Source: Crotophaga sulcirostris (taxonomy: Eukaryota > Chordata > Aves > Cuculiformes > Crotophagidae). From it: DNA of 64,000 nt. The position numbers and the translations under genes are program-made. The notes under the pieces were generated by a model. The model made no database searches. It saw nothing but the letters and a program-made list of their open reading frames with translations, and had not been told where the DNA came from. This document shows, piece after piece, positions 54,501 through 61,985 of this stretch. The stretch covers positions 629,495-693,494 of the forward strand of contig VYZB01000096.1 in NCBI GenBank assembly GCA_013397455.1. The letters are read 5' to 3'. Position 1 is the stretch's first letter. The number at the start of each line of letters is the position of its first letter.

Positions 54501-57500
54501 AAGTCAGGCCTGTAAAACTGATCAGAATAACTACAGGTACTGTGAACAGAAACAGAACCTAAGTGAAAGGAAAAAAAAAAGCAAACAAACACCAAAGTCA
54601 TAATTCTATTATGGCCCTACAATATCTCGTGTTATTCCAATGCTTAAACTATAGAATAAACTGAATCTTCTCTCTTTAACTAAAGCCAAGATGTAATCGT
54701 TCATACTCTGTTGTATCCCTAGGGCAAAACATTGTCACTGAGGAGACTTGCTACAACCTGTAAGTATATGTGCTACATCAGACAGTGAAAGAAAAAGGGC
54801 TAAATCTCTCAGGTCCATTAAATACAACCTGTGTAAATCTCTGTGATGGCCTAGTCAATAAATGGCGATGGCAGTTAGACATTCCTTTCATCTTCCTTCA
54901 AAAATAAGCCATGTCTAATTGGTGCTGGCCTCTGTCACAGACAGATAATGGTTTAGGAACGTAGCATAGAGGTTCCCTGCTCTGCACTTACATAATTTCA
55001 TGTGTAAGTGCATATGGCACACTATATCAACATTAACATAAAAATCGGAGCAATTTAAAATATATTATCTTATTTCTAAACTACGTTAAATATTTTCAAT
55101 TGACAAAGAAAAATTATAGCTTCTAAACATAGTTCTGTGGAACTGAAACATGAAGAATGATTTCAGAGGACCTGAGGGAATTAGGGAGAGATATACACAG
55201 CTCTTCAGTAATCAAAACCCAAGTGGCTTAGGGTTTTGCTCAAGTCATTAACTGATAACCTCAATCCAACTGAGGCAGTGAGCAAGGAATTCAAACTGGA
55301 TTGTCCAAGCAAATACCTTCAGCTATTGAACTCTTTCTCATTGCAGGCTTGCTCTGAGAAACTTAGCTGATGCCCTTTATTGCTTCTGGTGCCTGAGCCC
55401 TACACCAGGTGAAAACTGCCTATAACAATTTGTGACTGAAAGAATGTTGGATTTCAAATGAAATAAGCATAAAGAAGAGTTATAATGACATGTAAAATGA
55501 AGGTCTATGTTATAAAATAAGATTTTCAGTGAGAAGACTTAAAATATTCCTTGAGGCAAAATCCTGTTGACTGCAGGACAACTACAGCAAAAGAAGAGAC
55601 AGAAAGACTTTCCACAGGTCTATGGTTCGCCCACTGTACAGAGCGATGTTACATTACGATGCTTTGCAATGGTGGGCACGTGATCTCTCTGCTCAAAGCA
55701 CTGCAAAAACTGGTGATAGGGTCATGAGCTGCAAACAAGTGCAACTTGGATAATTTCATTAATGATCCATGAATCAGCAATATATTTCCTGGGGTGATCC
55801 TCATGGGTTTGGGGAAGACAGACTTCTGCAGTTAGCATATCTTACAATTTTCCATTCAACCATTGAACCCTGAGGTCCCTGCCATACAAGTCTCAAAGTG
55901 GAATAGCTGCTTTTTCCTCTGAGAATGAGGAAGAGAGAACCCCTAACCTAAGATGAGACCTCTCTGTTCATCTTGGTACTGTCTACAGATCAGAAGCAAG
56001 ACTACGCAATCAGGTATATCCATATGTGCAATCTGTATGTTCTCTCCCAGTATCTTTGAAACCTGCTGAGGAATTTCAGTTAAATTTGACATAGACGGGA
56101 GTGTCACAAATTATTATAAGATTCAGAAAAACTGGCAGCCAAAAAATCTTTAAGTGCCCAACACAAGTAACCTAAGAAGATGGCTGCAACACAAATCATA
56201 CATTATCAAATACCCGAAGATTCCAGGCAAGAACGTCTTTCAAAACATACTGAATATTAAAAAAAAGGCCCTCAGCTGATTTATGAGACAGAAATATGAA
56301 AGAAAAGAGGCTTCAGTTATCACAAAGTTACTTATCTACTAGCTCAAATTTTAATTTAATGTTGTGCCTATGGAAAGTAAGAAAACCCCATCTGAAACCT
56401 AAGGTATCATGCAATACTCAGAAGGTAATAAGTGGAGTTAGCAACAATTCCTTGAAATGCCTTTTCTTTCTTTATAATTTGCATTATAAGTACTATGGCT
56501 GAGCCCCTGTTACTTACCCAGAAGGCTATCTTGTTCACTTAATGAATTGTCTCCTTCATGCTGCCCAGGAAAACATTGAATATCTTGAATTTGACTGGAA
56601 GCTACAGGATGTATCAATGAAATAGCTTCAAAGGATTCGCTTTGTTTTGCTAAAGTAAACCAATCCTTTGACTGAGAAACCGTAGCCTAGGAAAAGAAAT
56701 GTCATAGAATAATCCAAATTTCTTTATTTATTGCAATGTTTCTGAGAGTAGAGCTTACAGTCTGTGGTCATTTTATGCAGTCCATTTGCATAGATTTCTG
56801 TAACAATAGTTCCCAGTTCACTTTAAGCTGTTTTACAACCCATCAACCTTCTTCTATAGCACAAAAAGCTTTGAAAAGTATCAGTTGTCCAATTGGGATG
56901 TGACCTAAGTTACAATAATTTAACCCAATTCATTCAATCTAGCTTGATATTACACCCATTAGATGTGTTCATTTTACCTGGCCAAATGATACGTAGAACT
57001 TCTCCATAATTGATGAAGTGTCATCCTCCTCAGGTGAGGGAGGATCTGGGTCTCTCTTCTTTATCCAGGGATAATAATCACTATCTATAATGAAATTGAT
57101 GCCAGTCTTGCTCCATTCTACCTGCGATATCAATTTAGCTAACCTGAAATTAAGTATTGAGACAAGCATGTTGTTAATTTTAGCTTTGAGTCAAAGAAAG
57201 AATTGATTTTTCCCTAGGTTAGGCAATAAAAACCATGATCACAAATTGCTACAAGGAACTTCATGATCTGCTTTATTATTTCACCCCTCACTTGCTGTCA
57301 CATATATAAACACCAGTACTGCCAATCCATATTCCACCAGCTCCAGAGTTGGTGTCTTGGTTTGCATTTTCAAGCTTTACCACTAAAGCTTATTTCTGTC
57401 AGGATGATCTCACGTGTATCTATTCAGTCCCAAGCCTGCCAAGAAATCCTTGAATGCTTTGATTGCTAAAGAGGTTCTCTCAGATTACAGAAGCCCTGTG

Positions 57501-60500
57501 TTACTACCAGACACTACATTTTCTGGTCCTGTATCTTACAGGACAAATAGGATTTCACCTTAAGGAATGTAGAGGCAGATTCTTCCAAAAAGCACACTGA
57601 ACCTCCTGAACATCTGCTGAAAGGACATCTGGAAAAATGCAGCAAGTGTATAACTGTAATTCATCCAGCTATGCCATGGCATCCCACAGAGAACTGTGTG
57701 AAAGGAAGTCTGACAGTGGGCCCAAAGATACAAAGCTAATAATTGAAATAAAAAGATCTGGCTGGGTTTTTTCCAAATAGCTTTCATGGATTCATATCTT
57801 CCACTTACATGACGTCCATGTTAATTAAAAAGACATACATTGCTGCCATGATATCTCCATGGAACAGTGATTCAGAAAACAGAAAACCCCACTCTTTCTC
57901 TCTCTCTGTAATGGTGTAATACAGTATGCAATTCATGGCCAAGGAAAATTATAGATTGATGAATGAAAAAAGTCACTGAAGTTACTTTATCCAAGTCGTT
58001 CAAATGCTAAAATTAAATGGGACAAGAGTCGGGAGAAAACATATTAAGGGTGCTGTCAAGATGAATTAGTCAGAATATAAAAATGTACAAATTTAAAGCT
58101 GAGAGACTTCATAGAAGATTGCATTACCTGTATTCAAAGTAACAGTCGCTTTCTAGAAATGCTGGCAGCCTTTCTTTCTTAATCCACTGAATTGCTTGAT
58201 CTCGATCAAGACACTATTAAAAAAGAAATGCCAACGGTTTGCATTATTCTTGTGTTTCTTGTTTTGTTTGCCATGTAACTGATTCTCTCCATTCCCATCT
58301 ACAGAAACATTGTTTCAGGAACACAAATACACAGTGATCACCACCTTTATTATCCAGTTAAGCCTTAATTGTGCCAGGAGTTGATTTATTTTCCTATTAA
58401 CAGCTAAAAAGGTCTAAAACTGATCTCACCTATGAGAGTACAACATTTTCAACAAAACACAACTGTTTTTTCTTCAGAAATAACATGTGTATGAATCATG
58501 CTTTTCTGCAATAGGAAACTGTCAGTTTTCCTGACTTTAACACGTTTTATAAATAACCACTATTACATTTTTCCTCAAGAATTTAAAGAATCAGGAACCC
58601 TTACATTAAAATTATACTCCCAGAACGTGCATGTTAAAAAGAAAATCAAACAAATAAAATGCCAATCAGTTATAACCTTCCTGCTTTTATGCTGGAGCAC
58701 TGCATAACTGCATTGCAACAAATAACTCTTGAAGTGGAAATGTGAGTGCATTATGAATCGAGCCCGTAACAGATTTATGCTCAGGCAGCTGAAACTTCAG
58801 TGTCTCATCAAAGTAGAAAGGGAGGTGCCTTGTAAGAGTGGTTTAAGGGTAGAAAGGAGGTGTTGAACAGTGAGCTAAACAGAGCCAGCTAATCGAAAAA
58901 CTATGCCTAGGATCTTACACAGAGACCAAACTTGCTGACTGTTGGCCACAGTAAGCCATAGCTTTCTCCCTTAGAATTGACATGTAGCACACTTTTTAAT
59001 ACTTTTTTTAAGAGCATACATTTTCCACTCTTAGGGGATGACCTGGTTTATTTATCTGAGGTGCTTTTTCCTTTTAGTGAAGGTGCGACTGATGATTCGG
59101 AAGAATCCATCAACCCCATTGACCATAAAAACAGGTGAAGTTCGGGCAAGGATGGATGCTACTTGCTATATCAAATAATCAGATCATGTAGATTACATTT
59201 TAAATTTATTTCCATGAGCTAGTATTCCATTAGGGATAAGCTTTATATATGCCTCATATCTATCTATAGGGGATTAAAAAATTCGAATTACTCAGAAAGT
59301 GAGTGGTTTCATTTAGTGAGAAGGAAATATTTCAAAATATGGAAAGCTTATGTTGGCTGTGGCTCATACAATGTAATTTGTGGAGATGGAGACTAATTGC
59401 TCCCAATCACACAGAGTATGCCTCCTTTGGTAAGTGACATGCTTTTTTTGAAATACAGATCATCTCTTTCTTTTGGCATTTAGTATTTATTTATTTACTG
59501 TTTTATAACCCAGCTTTTTGTCTGAGTGATATATAACATGTCCACATCTGTACATGGCTGGTACACAAAATCATATATACTATCAGAATGAAAGAACCTG
59601 TACTCCTTCCTCTTCCCCAGAGAAAGATGCTACGTTTAATCTGATAGGTTTTGTTACTTTGGTTAGCTTCCTTAACCAGTCAGCCTTAGGCCTTGCTGGG
59701 ACCCAATCCAGCAAAGCTTTTAGCACGTGTTTAAGTTTAAGCATGTGTTTAACTTCCCTTGATTAAAGTTAAACACATACTTAAGTGCTTTGCTGAACTG
59801 GGGTTTCTCTGAAGTAGGGTATGTGGGATACCAGCCAGTTTCTTTCCATAGTTATTATCAATTCTACCCAACTCCACTGTTTTTTTTTTTTAATATATTT
59901 TACACCAAGTTGATTTTTACTATTGATAAGAAGATACCTCCATATCAATAATTTGCAAGTGTGCATGCACACATGCAGAGAATTTTTGCTTATCTGTAAA
60001 GTTGTAACAGTCTGAGAGGGAAATGAAATACAGACAAAACTGCTCCTGGATGCCTTTCTTAGGCAAGCTGTGTTTAAATTCAGGCTGTAGCTTGAAAGAC
60101 CTACTAGGATTCTCTGATCATAGGTCATTTTCATTAGTAATATGCCAGTAATGGCCACTCAAGGTGACTTTCTGTAGCAAATGTAACATTCAAAGCAACT
60201 CTCAATCTCTTCGGATAGTGTGAAGAAAGCAGTCAAAGAAAAGGAGGCAGCATCCCCCAGTGCCCAAAATATCAATTTCTATTTGATTTGAACTGAACTA
60301 CTGGATGCATTTGTTCTGGTATGATTTCTTCTGGTTCAGTCACAGTGTGATACAATAAATTGAGCTTATTTCTTTAACCTTGTGTAGTTGCAATAACAAT
60401 TTTTGGCATGCTGTTTTGCAGGCGACTTAGAGATGCCATGTTGAACTGGATGAGACATCTATGTTAACTCTCCAGTTAAAGCAGGAATCAAAAATAAAAA

Positions 60501-61985
60501 GAAACATCATCCTTTCTCTGAAAAAGAAGAAGTAAGTGTACCAAAGCATATTGTTCCTCAAAAGGCAAAGGCCATAATGCTTCCCATCTACAGAAAATGG
60601 CACAGAGAAAGTAATGTATTATTAACTAATACAGAAGCCCTGTAATATTGAGTTCTCAAGATAAATATTTGTGAAAATAATCATTAAACATGGTGGGGAT
60701 ATGCCTGTGAGCCTTGTTCTGTTGTAGCATTTGTCCATTTAGATGCAGATAATTGAGGTCTCACATTACTATCATTTTGTTAAACATCATTGCCTTTTGA
60801 CCTCTCTCAACTGTTTTCTTTTCTGAAAATCATTAAGCTTATACTGAGCAATGCAGCAGTCTGTTACAACTCCCTGTTTTTCTCTCAGCTTTCCAGCTAT
60901 GACATAATTTAGAGCAGCCGCCTCTAAAAATGTACCAAGACCTTAGACTGGCCTTGAATGAAATGAGCTGAAGTCACATCAGTCACATCAATGCAAAGTT
61001 AGCAAGAAAGGAATAAACCAAGTATCCCAGAGAAATATATTGTTCTCTTCCAAAGATGTTGTTTCAAGGTAAACTCCCACAACTAATTCTACAGTCTTGT
61101 AGACTTTCAGGTGCATATGGTTCTTCAATTCCCAATTTTAACCTGACTAATTTGTTGCTGAAGAAAGCCCTGAAAATAAACAGGTAAGAATACCAAAATT
61201 GATAGTGTCTGAGCAAGTCTGAAACAAGAATTTTTTTTGAAATCCACCCTGTCTTTCCATTAATTTAGCTTTCTAGTTGCCAAAGATTATTTTCTCTGGC
61301 CATTTCCATTGAAGCTAACCATGTAAATCCCTTGGGAATTAATGGAAGAGAGACTTATGTGTTGCCAGACCACAGATGAGCTCATAGCCACACAAGGAAA
61401 TTAATTAATAAGGAAAGACTGAGATGCATTAGTTTCAGTCAATTTGCACATTCCAGGGATCACTAGTAAAGTAAATGTTGTCATAATATTTTTTCTTTTA
61501 ATATTAAAAAGTATTCAGACCACACAACTGAATCCTGCCCTACAGAATCTTCAAAATTCTGTGCTACAGGATGTACATGTGTAATTCTATTCACTTGTCT
61601 GGAAGACACATGTGCCTTGCAGGGCATAATTTGGCCCATCATTATGTTTTTCTAACATAAATTACCATTTTTCCCAAGCTACTATGCCAAACACAACAAT
61701 AACTACTGCCAGTATCTCTACAGTAAGATCTAAATATAAACTCAGGGGCTACAAGATGCTTACCATAGTGTTGTAATTTGGATCAATATTGAAGGCTGGA
61801 GAAACGCTGCACATTTTCGAGAGCTGCACATCATTCTTTGCTCTCCTTAGAACACCATAAATGGGGTTTGGAGGTTTCTGATCATGTAGAATCTTTTTCA
61901 GCTGGCTTTCCAGGCATTGTGGGGCATCATTAATAACTTCAAAAACCCCAAAGTCAGAGTTAAACTTAACTGGCTGGATAAAAGT
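12460..61985 (-). CDS. RGS22: RGS22, regulator of G-protein signalling 22 (5' end outside window)
   Basis: Large multi-RGS-domain protein. The family is known mainly from testis and ciliated tissue and is reported to bind G-alpha 12/13/11; its RGS domains should act on or dock to G-alpha subunits. Seen here: 21 exons that join in phase, an array of at least five copies of one further exon, and a terminal exon with a stop. Introns are GT-AG except one GC-AG. Without the array the visible exons total 3750 nt, so 1249 residues; one array copy gives 1285, five give 1429. Human RGS22 is about 1264 residues, as remembered. Counting from the first visible residue, RGS-like segments lie near 460-590, 710-835, 890-1020 and 1065-1190. 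Diagnostic stretches include [40 protein letters not shown] and [20 protein letters not shown]. The first residues (start codon, about 40 residues) were not found and are probably beyond 64000. Expression and regulation cannot be judged from this window. Confidence 0.95.
12571..14132 (-). other. RGS22 intron before the terminal exon
   Basis: Ordinary AT-rich intron between the array and the terminal exon. No repeat recognised. Confidence 0.8.
14190..14297 (-). CDS. RGS22: RGS22 repeated exon, copy A (last before terminal exon, most diverged)
   Basis: 108 nt, phase 0 in and 0 out, open. Acceptor CTATTGGCAG, donor CAG|GTGACT. It begins [19 protein letters not shown] and ends [12 protein letters not shown]. 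Compared with copy B it differs at about 20 of 108 bases and 14 of 36 residues, although the adjoining upstream intron is almost identical. Confidence 0.78.
14390..15094. other. assembly gap (705 N) inside the exon array
   Basis: A run of 705 N. The left edge stops after CATTAG in the intronic part of unit A and the right edge resumes within the same unit position, shifted by roughly 20 bp. A gap of two units would be about 730 bp, so the size fits two more exon copies. Any reading frame spanning the N run is an artefact. Confidence 0.98.
15237..15344 (-). CDS. RGS22: RGS22 repeated exon, copy B
   Basis: 108 nt, phase 0 in and 0 out, open. Acceptor CCATTGGCAG, donor CAG|GTGACG. It begins [19 protein letters not shown] and ends [12 protein letters not shown]. 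It lies next to the assembly gap. Its acceptor half resembles copy C and its donor half resembles copy E. Confidence 0.78.
15594..15701 (-). CDS. RGS22: RGS22 repeated exon, copy C
   Basis: 108 nt, phase 0 in and 0 out, open. Acceptor CTATTGGCAG, donor CAG|GTGACT. It begins [19 protein letters not shown] and ends [12 protein letters not shown]. Differs from copy B at three residues. Confidence 0.78.
15950..16057 (-). CDS. RGS22: RGS22 repeated exon, copy D
   Basis: 108 nt, phase 0 in and 0 out, open. Acceptor CTATTGGCAG, donor CAA|GTGAAT, the only copy with A at the last exon base (Gln kept). It begins [19 protein letters not shown] and ends [12 protein letters not shown]. Closest to copy E in its acceptor half. 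Confidence 0.77.
16306..16413 (-). CDS. RGS22: RGS22 repeated exon, copy E (most 5' in transcript)
   Basis: 108 nt, 36 codons, phase 0 in and 0 out, no stop. Acceptor CTATTGGCAG, donor CAG|GTGACG. It begins [19 protein letters not shown] and ends [12 protein letters not shown]. It corresponds to the single exon between the last RGS-like segment and the tail in mammalian RGS22; similarity is modest, but position, phase and length agree. Confidence 0.8.
16606..19956 (-). other. RGS22 intron between window exon 21 and the exon array
   Basis: Unique AT-rich sequence. A short (CTT)n tract lies at 17338-17355 and a poly-T run near 19639. No further copies of the repeated exon were seen here. Confidence 0.75.
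19957..20097 (-). CDS. RGS22: RGS22 exon 21 of window (end of fourth RGS-like segment, basic tail)
   Basis: 141 nt, phase 0 in and 0 out. Acceptor TTTCTGTACAG, donor GAG|GTAAGG. It encodes [20 protein letters not shown] and then a Lys-rich stretch ending [13 protein letters not shown]. The next exon downstream is the first copy of the repeated exon. Confidence 0.94.
20098..21630 (-). other. RGS22 intron, window exons 20-21
   Basis: AT-rich intron; nothing recognised. Confidence 0.8.
21631..21810 (-). CDS. RGS22: RGS22 exon 20 of window (fourth RGS-like segment)
   Basis: 180 nt, phase 0 in and 0 out. Acceptor TTCTTCTTTCAG, donor CAG|GTAAGA. It encodes [38 protein letters not shown] and REAQ. 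This is among the best conserved parts of RGS22 and covers the middle and end of the RGS-like fold. Confidence 0.96.
21811..24731 (-). other. RGS22 intron, window exons 19-20
   Basis: No gene or classified repeat seen. The segment 23630-24270 is more GC-rich than the rest and may be an old unclassified insertion. Confidence 0.7.
24732..24893 (-). CDS. RGS22: RGS22 exon 19 of window (fourth RGS-like segment)
   Basis: 162 nt, phase 0 in and 0 out. Acceptor TTCTTTCGACAG, donor AAG|GTACAG. It encodes [20 protein letters not shown] and [15 protein letters not shown], with the FWxEVxxYK helix of an RGS fold. Confidence 0.95.
24894..26855 (-). other. RGS22 GC-AG intron, window exons 18-19
   Basis: Starts with GCAAGT on the minus strand and ends with CGACAG. 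No repeat recognised. Confidence 0.8.
26856..26918 (-). CDS. RGS22: RGS22 exon 18 of window, short, with a GC donor
   Basis: 63 nt, 21 codons, phase 0 in and 0 out. Acceptor GTTCAACTGTAG. It encodes [20 protein letters not shown] plus Lys, equivalent to the IK...DI...WK linker of mammalian RGS22. The donor is AAG|GCAAGT, a non-canonical GC site that otherwise fits the consensus perfectly, as is typical of GC-AG introns. Confidence 0.85.
26919..28731 (-). other. RGS22 intron, window exons 17-18
   Basis: Contains the GA microsatellite. Open frames here are short and without recognisable motifs. Confidence 0.75.
28289..28313. repeat. (GA)n microsatellite
   Basis: AG dinucleotide run with one GGG interruption, in the intron between window exons 17 and 18. 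Confidence 0.9.
28732..28890 (-). CDS. RGS22: RGS22 exon 17 of window (end of third RGS domain)
   Basis: 159 nt, phase 0 in and 0 out. Acceptor ATTGCTTAG, donor AAG|GTAATT. It encodes [20 protein letters not shown] and [17 protein letters not shown] second AG in CGTTCAG 13 bases inside would put the frame into an early stop, so the upstream acceptor is used. Confidence 0.92.
28891..29502 (-). other. RGS22 intron, window exons 16-17
   Basis: 612 bp; nothing recognised. Confidence 0.8.
29503..29665 (-). CDS. RGS22: RGS22 exon 16 of window (third RGS domain)
   Basis: 163 nt, phase 2 in and 0 out. Acceptor TTTGTTTGTAG, donor CAG|GTACCA. It encodes [20 protein letters not shown], a Lys/Glu-rich stretch and [15 protein letters not shown]. 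These are strongly conserved RGS22 motifs. Confidence 0.95.
29666..32798 (-). other. RGS22 intron, window exons 15-16
   Basis: Contains the hAT-like MITE and a 37-bp candidate cryptic exon at 31095-31131. Confidence 0.8.
31567..31768. mobile_element. hAT-like nonautonomous DNA transposon (MITE) remnant
   Basis: About 200 bp bounded by imperfect inverted ends: ACCAGTGGTCTCTGAAG on the left and, read inverted, ACCAATGGACTCCAAAC on the right. The inner ends, with GCGTGCGCACCCC and a GATCAAAAAGG block, resemble CAGTGGTCTCCAAACTTTTTGATC-type hAT termini. No coding capacity. I could not establish target-site duplications. Confidence 0.5.
32799..32965 (-). CDS. RGS22: RGS22 exon 15 of window (start of third RGS domain)
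   Basis: 167 nt, phase 0 in and 2 out. Acceptor TTCCCTCAG, donor TAG|GTGCGT. A variable start is followed by [20 protein letters not shown] and NEHSA, the opening helices of the third RGS domain. Its final AG joins the C of the next exon to make Ser. Confidence 0.9.
32966..33491 (-). other. RGS22 intron, window exons 14-15
   Basis: 526 bp; nothing recognised. Confidence 0.8.
33492..33584 (-). CDS. RGS22: RGS22 exon 14 of window (linker after second RGS domain)
   Basis: 93 nt, phase 0 in and 0 out. Acceptor TTTTATTAG, donor GAG|GTAAGA. It encodes [20 protein letters not shown], nearly the same as remembered mammalian RGS22, probably a helical or coiled linker. Confidence 0.94.
33585..37823 (-). 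other. RGS22 intron, window exons 13-14
   Basis: 4.2 kb, with the decayed CR1/L3-like LINE on the opposite strand and an AT-rich simple tract near 35350-35400. Confidence 0.8.
35755..36575 (+). mobile_element. ancient CR1/L3-like LINE 3' portion, heavily decayed
   Basis: In the intron between window exons 13 and 14, opposite strand to RGS22. Recognisable blocks in order: TCTGGAAAAGGAGGTGAGTA near 35809, AAAGAGATCTTAGAATCATT near 36016, AACAATTAGGAAAGGATCAA near 36112, CTTAAGTACTGCTTACATCT near 36188, and CTATGGAACCCACTGC near 36492. This is the order in the 3' reverse-transcriptase region of L3/CR1 elements. No open frame remains. Confidence 0.7.
37824..38018 (-). CDS. RGS22: RGS22 exon 13 of window (end of second RGS domain)
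   Basis: 195 nt, phase 0 in and 0 out. Acceptor TTTTATTGTAG, donor AAG|GTAACT. It encodes [20 protein letters not shown] (the IYxxYIxxxAxxxINI part of an RGS domain) and [20 protein letters not shown] (the final helices). Confidence 0.95.
38019..43828 (-). other. RGS22 intron, window exons 12-13 (longest in window)
   Basis: 5.8 kb splitting the second RGS domain. No classified repeat recognised. A more GC-rich patch lies near 42600-42760 and is unassigned. Confidence 0.75.
43829..43930 (-). CDS. RGS22: RGS22 exon 12 of window (second RGS domain)
   Basis: 102 nt, phase 0 in and 0 out. Acceptor CATCTCTAG, donor GAA|GTAAGT. It encodes [20 protein letters not shown], corresponding to the FWLACEDF helix of canonical RGS domains, and ends RKQAE. 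It joins directly to the [11 protein letters not shown] of the next exon, which is the normal RGS order, so no exon is missing in the 5.8-kb intron. Confidence 0.95.
43931..45424 (-). other. RGS22 intron, window exons 11-12
   Basis: 1.5 kb; nothing recognised. Confidence 0.8.
45425..45550 (-). CDS. RGS22: RGS22 exon 11 of window (start of second RGS domain)
   Basis: 126 nt, phase 0 in and 0 out. Acceptor TTTGTCCAG, donor AAG|GTATGA. It encodes [20 protein letters not shown] and then FCEKSGNK, the first helices of an RGS domain (the usual region ending FxxFLxxE). Confidence 0.95.
45551..47407 (-). other. RGS22 intron, window exons 10-11
   Basis: Contains the 29-bp tandem duplication; otherwise unremarkable. 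Confidence 0.8.
46294..46360. repeat. 29-bp tandem duplication
   Basis: The 29-bp unit GGGCAGGAGGAAGCCAGACT plus TCTGAAGCA is repeated from 46294 and 46323, followed by a partial third copy. Intronic, between window exons 10 and 11. Confidence 0.9.
47408..47513 (-). CDS. RGS22: RGS22 exon 10 of window (linker)
   Basis: 106 nt, phase 2 in and 0 out. Acceptor GTGGACCCAG, donor CAG|GTAAGT. It encodes a linker ending in [12 protein letters not shown], similar to the RRYAYTEE region of mammalian RGS22. A CR1 LINE lies in the intron just upstream of it. Confidence 0.82.
47514..49540 (-). other. RGS22 intron, window exons 9-10
   Basis: About 2 kb, mostly occupied by the CR1 LINE, which starts some 350 bp from exon 10. 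Confidence 0.85.
47866..49355 (-). mobile_element. CR1 LINE, 5'-truncated, with degenerate reverse transcriptase
   Basis: A CR1 non-LTR retrotransposon in the intron between window exons 9 and 10, same strand as RGS22. The 3' end at 47866 has the degenerate ATTCTATGATT-type terminal repeats. Reverse-transcriptase pieces are seen in several frames: [20 protein letters not shown] near 49210-49150, then [14 protein letters not shown], and [20 protein letters not shown] near 48380. The catalytic FADD motif reads FAAD near 48740-48729. Frameshifts separate the pieces, so the element is dead. The endonuclease part is absent. Confidence 0.92.
49541..49680 (-). CDS. RGS22: RGS22 exon 9 of window (linker)
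   Basis: 140 nt, phase 0 in and 2 out. Acceptor ATGCCTTTTAG, donor GTG|GTAAGT. It encodes a Ser/Thr/Lys-rich linker ([20 protein letters not shown]). Sequence conservation is low; the call rests on phase and splice sites. Confidence 0.8.
49681..51318 (-). other. RGS22 intron, window exons 8-9
   Basis: 1.6 kb. A perfect 10-bp inverted repeat with a 4-base loop lies at 50454-50477 (ATTCCTGCTG / CAGCAGGAAT). No classified repeat. Confidence 0.75.
51319..51499 (-). CDS. RGS22: RGS22 exon 8 of window
   Basis: 181 nt, phase 2 in and 0 out. Acceptor TTTTTCCCTAG, donor CAG|GTAGGT. It encodes [20 protein letters not shown] and [15 protein letters not shown], both recognisable RGS22 blocks, then a Pro-rich end that starts the linker to the second RGS domain. 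Confidence 0.92.
51500..52400 (-). other. RGS22 intron, window exons 7-8
   Basis: 0.9 kb; nothing recognised. Confidence 0.8.
52401..52562 (-). CDS. RGS22: RGS22 exon 7 of window (first RGS-like segment)
   Basis: 162 nt, phase 2 in and 2 out. Acceptor TGTTTCAAG, donor CTG|GTATGA. It encodes [20 protein letters not shown] and ends in [12 protein letters not shown], a motif shared with mammalian RGS22. Confidence 0.93.
52563..53147 (-). other. RGS22 intron, window exons 6-7
   Basis: 585 bp; nothing recognised. Confidence 0.8.
53148..53829 (-). CDS. RGS22: RGS22 exon 6 of window (large linker plus start of first RGS-like segment)
   Basis: 682 nt, the longest exon; phase 1 in and 2 out. Acceptor TTTAATGCAG, donor GCG|GTACTT. 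The first two thirds encode a Ser/Glu-rich, probably disordered linker. The last third encodes [20 protein letters not shown] and then the start of an RGS-like helical bundle, [20 protein letters not shown] second AG ten bases into the exon is in a different phase and could not replace the chosen acceptor. Confidence 0.93.
53830..54384 (-). other. RGS22 intron, window exons 5-6
   Basis: 555 bp, beginning with the atypical GTTTGT donor; nothing else recognised. Confidence 0.75.
54385..54558 (-). CDS. RGS22: RGS22 exon 5 of window
   Basis: 174 nt, phase 1 in and 1 out. Acceptor TTCACTTAG, donor CAG|GTTTGT. It encodes [20 protein letters not shown] and [11 protein letters not shown]. The phases fit both neighbours and the ORF is open. 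I do not clearly recall an equivalent in mammalian RGS22, and the donor is atypical (+3 T, +4 T), so this is less certain than its neighbours. Confidence 0.78.
54559..56517 (-). other. RGS22 intron, window exons 4-5
   Basis: 2 kb; nothing recognised. Confidence 0.78.
56518..56686 (-). CDS. RGS22: RGS22 exon 4 of window
   Basis: 169 nt, phase 0 in and 1 out. Acceptor TTTTCCTAG, donor TGG|GTAAGT. It encodes [19 protein letters not shown], matching the conserved KDWFxLAKQS motif of RGS22, followed by a poorly conserved hydrophilic linker. Confidence 0.9.
56978..57143 (-). CDS. RGS22: RGS22 exon 3 of window
   Basis: 166 nt, phase 2 in and 0 out. Acceptor TTAATTTCAG, donor CAG|GTAAAA. It encodes [19 protein letters not shown], then a Pro/acidic stretch ([11 protein letters not shown]), then [10 protein letters not shown]. 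The first part matches the RGS22 N-terminal block; the acidic stretch is probably a flexible linker. Confidence 0.92.
57144..58127 (-). other. RGS22 intron, window exons 2-3
   Basis: Nearly 1 kb; nothing recognised. Confidence 0.8.
58128..58213 (-). CDS. RGS22: RGS22 exon 2 of window
   Basis: 86 nt, phase 0 in and 2 out. Acceptor TTTTTTAATAG, donor CAG|GTAATG. It encodes [20 protein letters not shown] and then a SDCYFEY motif typical of the RGS22 N-terminus. The split codon AG|G (Arg) joins exactly to the next exon. Confidence 0.93.
58214..61763 (-). other. RGS22 intron, window exons 1-2
   Basis: 3.5 kb containing the palindromic repeat at 59698-59807 and a poly-T run at 59880. No other feature recognised. 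Confidence 0.8.
59698..59807. repeat. imperfect palindromic ancient repeat
   Basis: Left arm CCAGCAAAGC...TTTAAGCATGTGTTTAACTT is mirrored by AAGTTAAACACATACTTAA...GCTTTGCTG. The arms, about 50 bp each, are separated by under 10 bp and have a few mismatches and one indel. The sequence resembles a short palindromic repeat of amniote genomes rich in GCTTAAGTGCTTTGCTGG. It sits in the intron between window exons 1 and 2. Confidence 0.55.
61764..61985 (-). CDS. RGS22: RGS22 exon 1 of window (N-terminal region)
   Basis: 222 nt, 74 codons, phase 0 in and 0 out. Acceptor TTTTGTAG, donor ATG|GTAAGC. It encodes the conserved N-terminal RGS22 block, including [20 protein letters not shown] and [19 protein letters not shown]. 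It is the most 5' exon I can find; it begins inside the reading frame with no start codon, so at least one upstream coding exon is missing. Confidence 0.92.
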
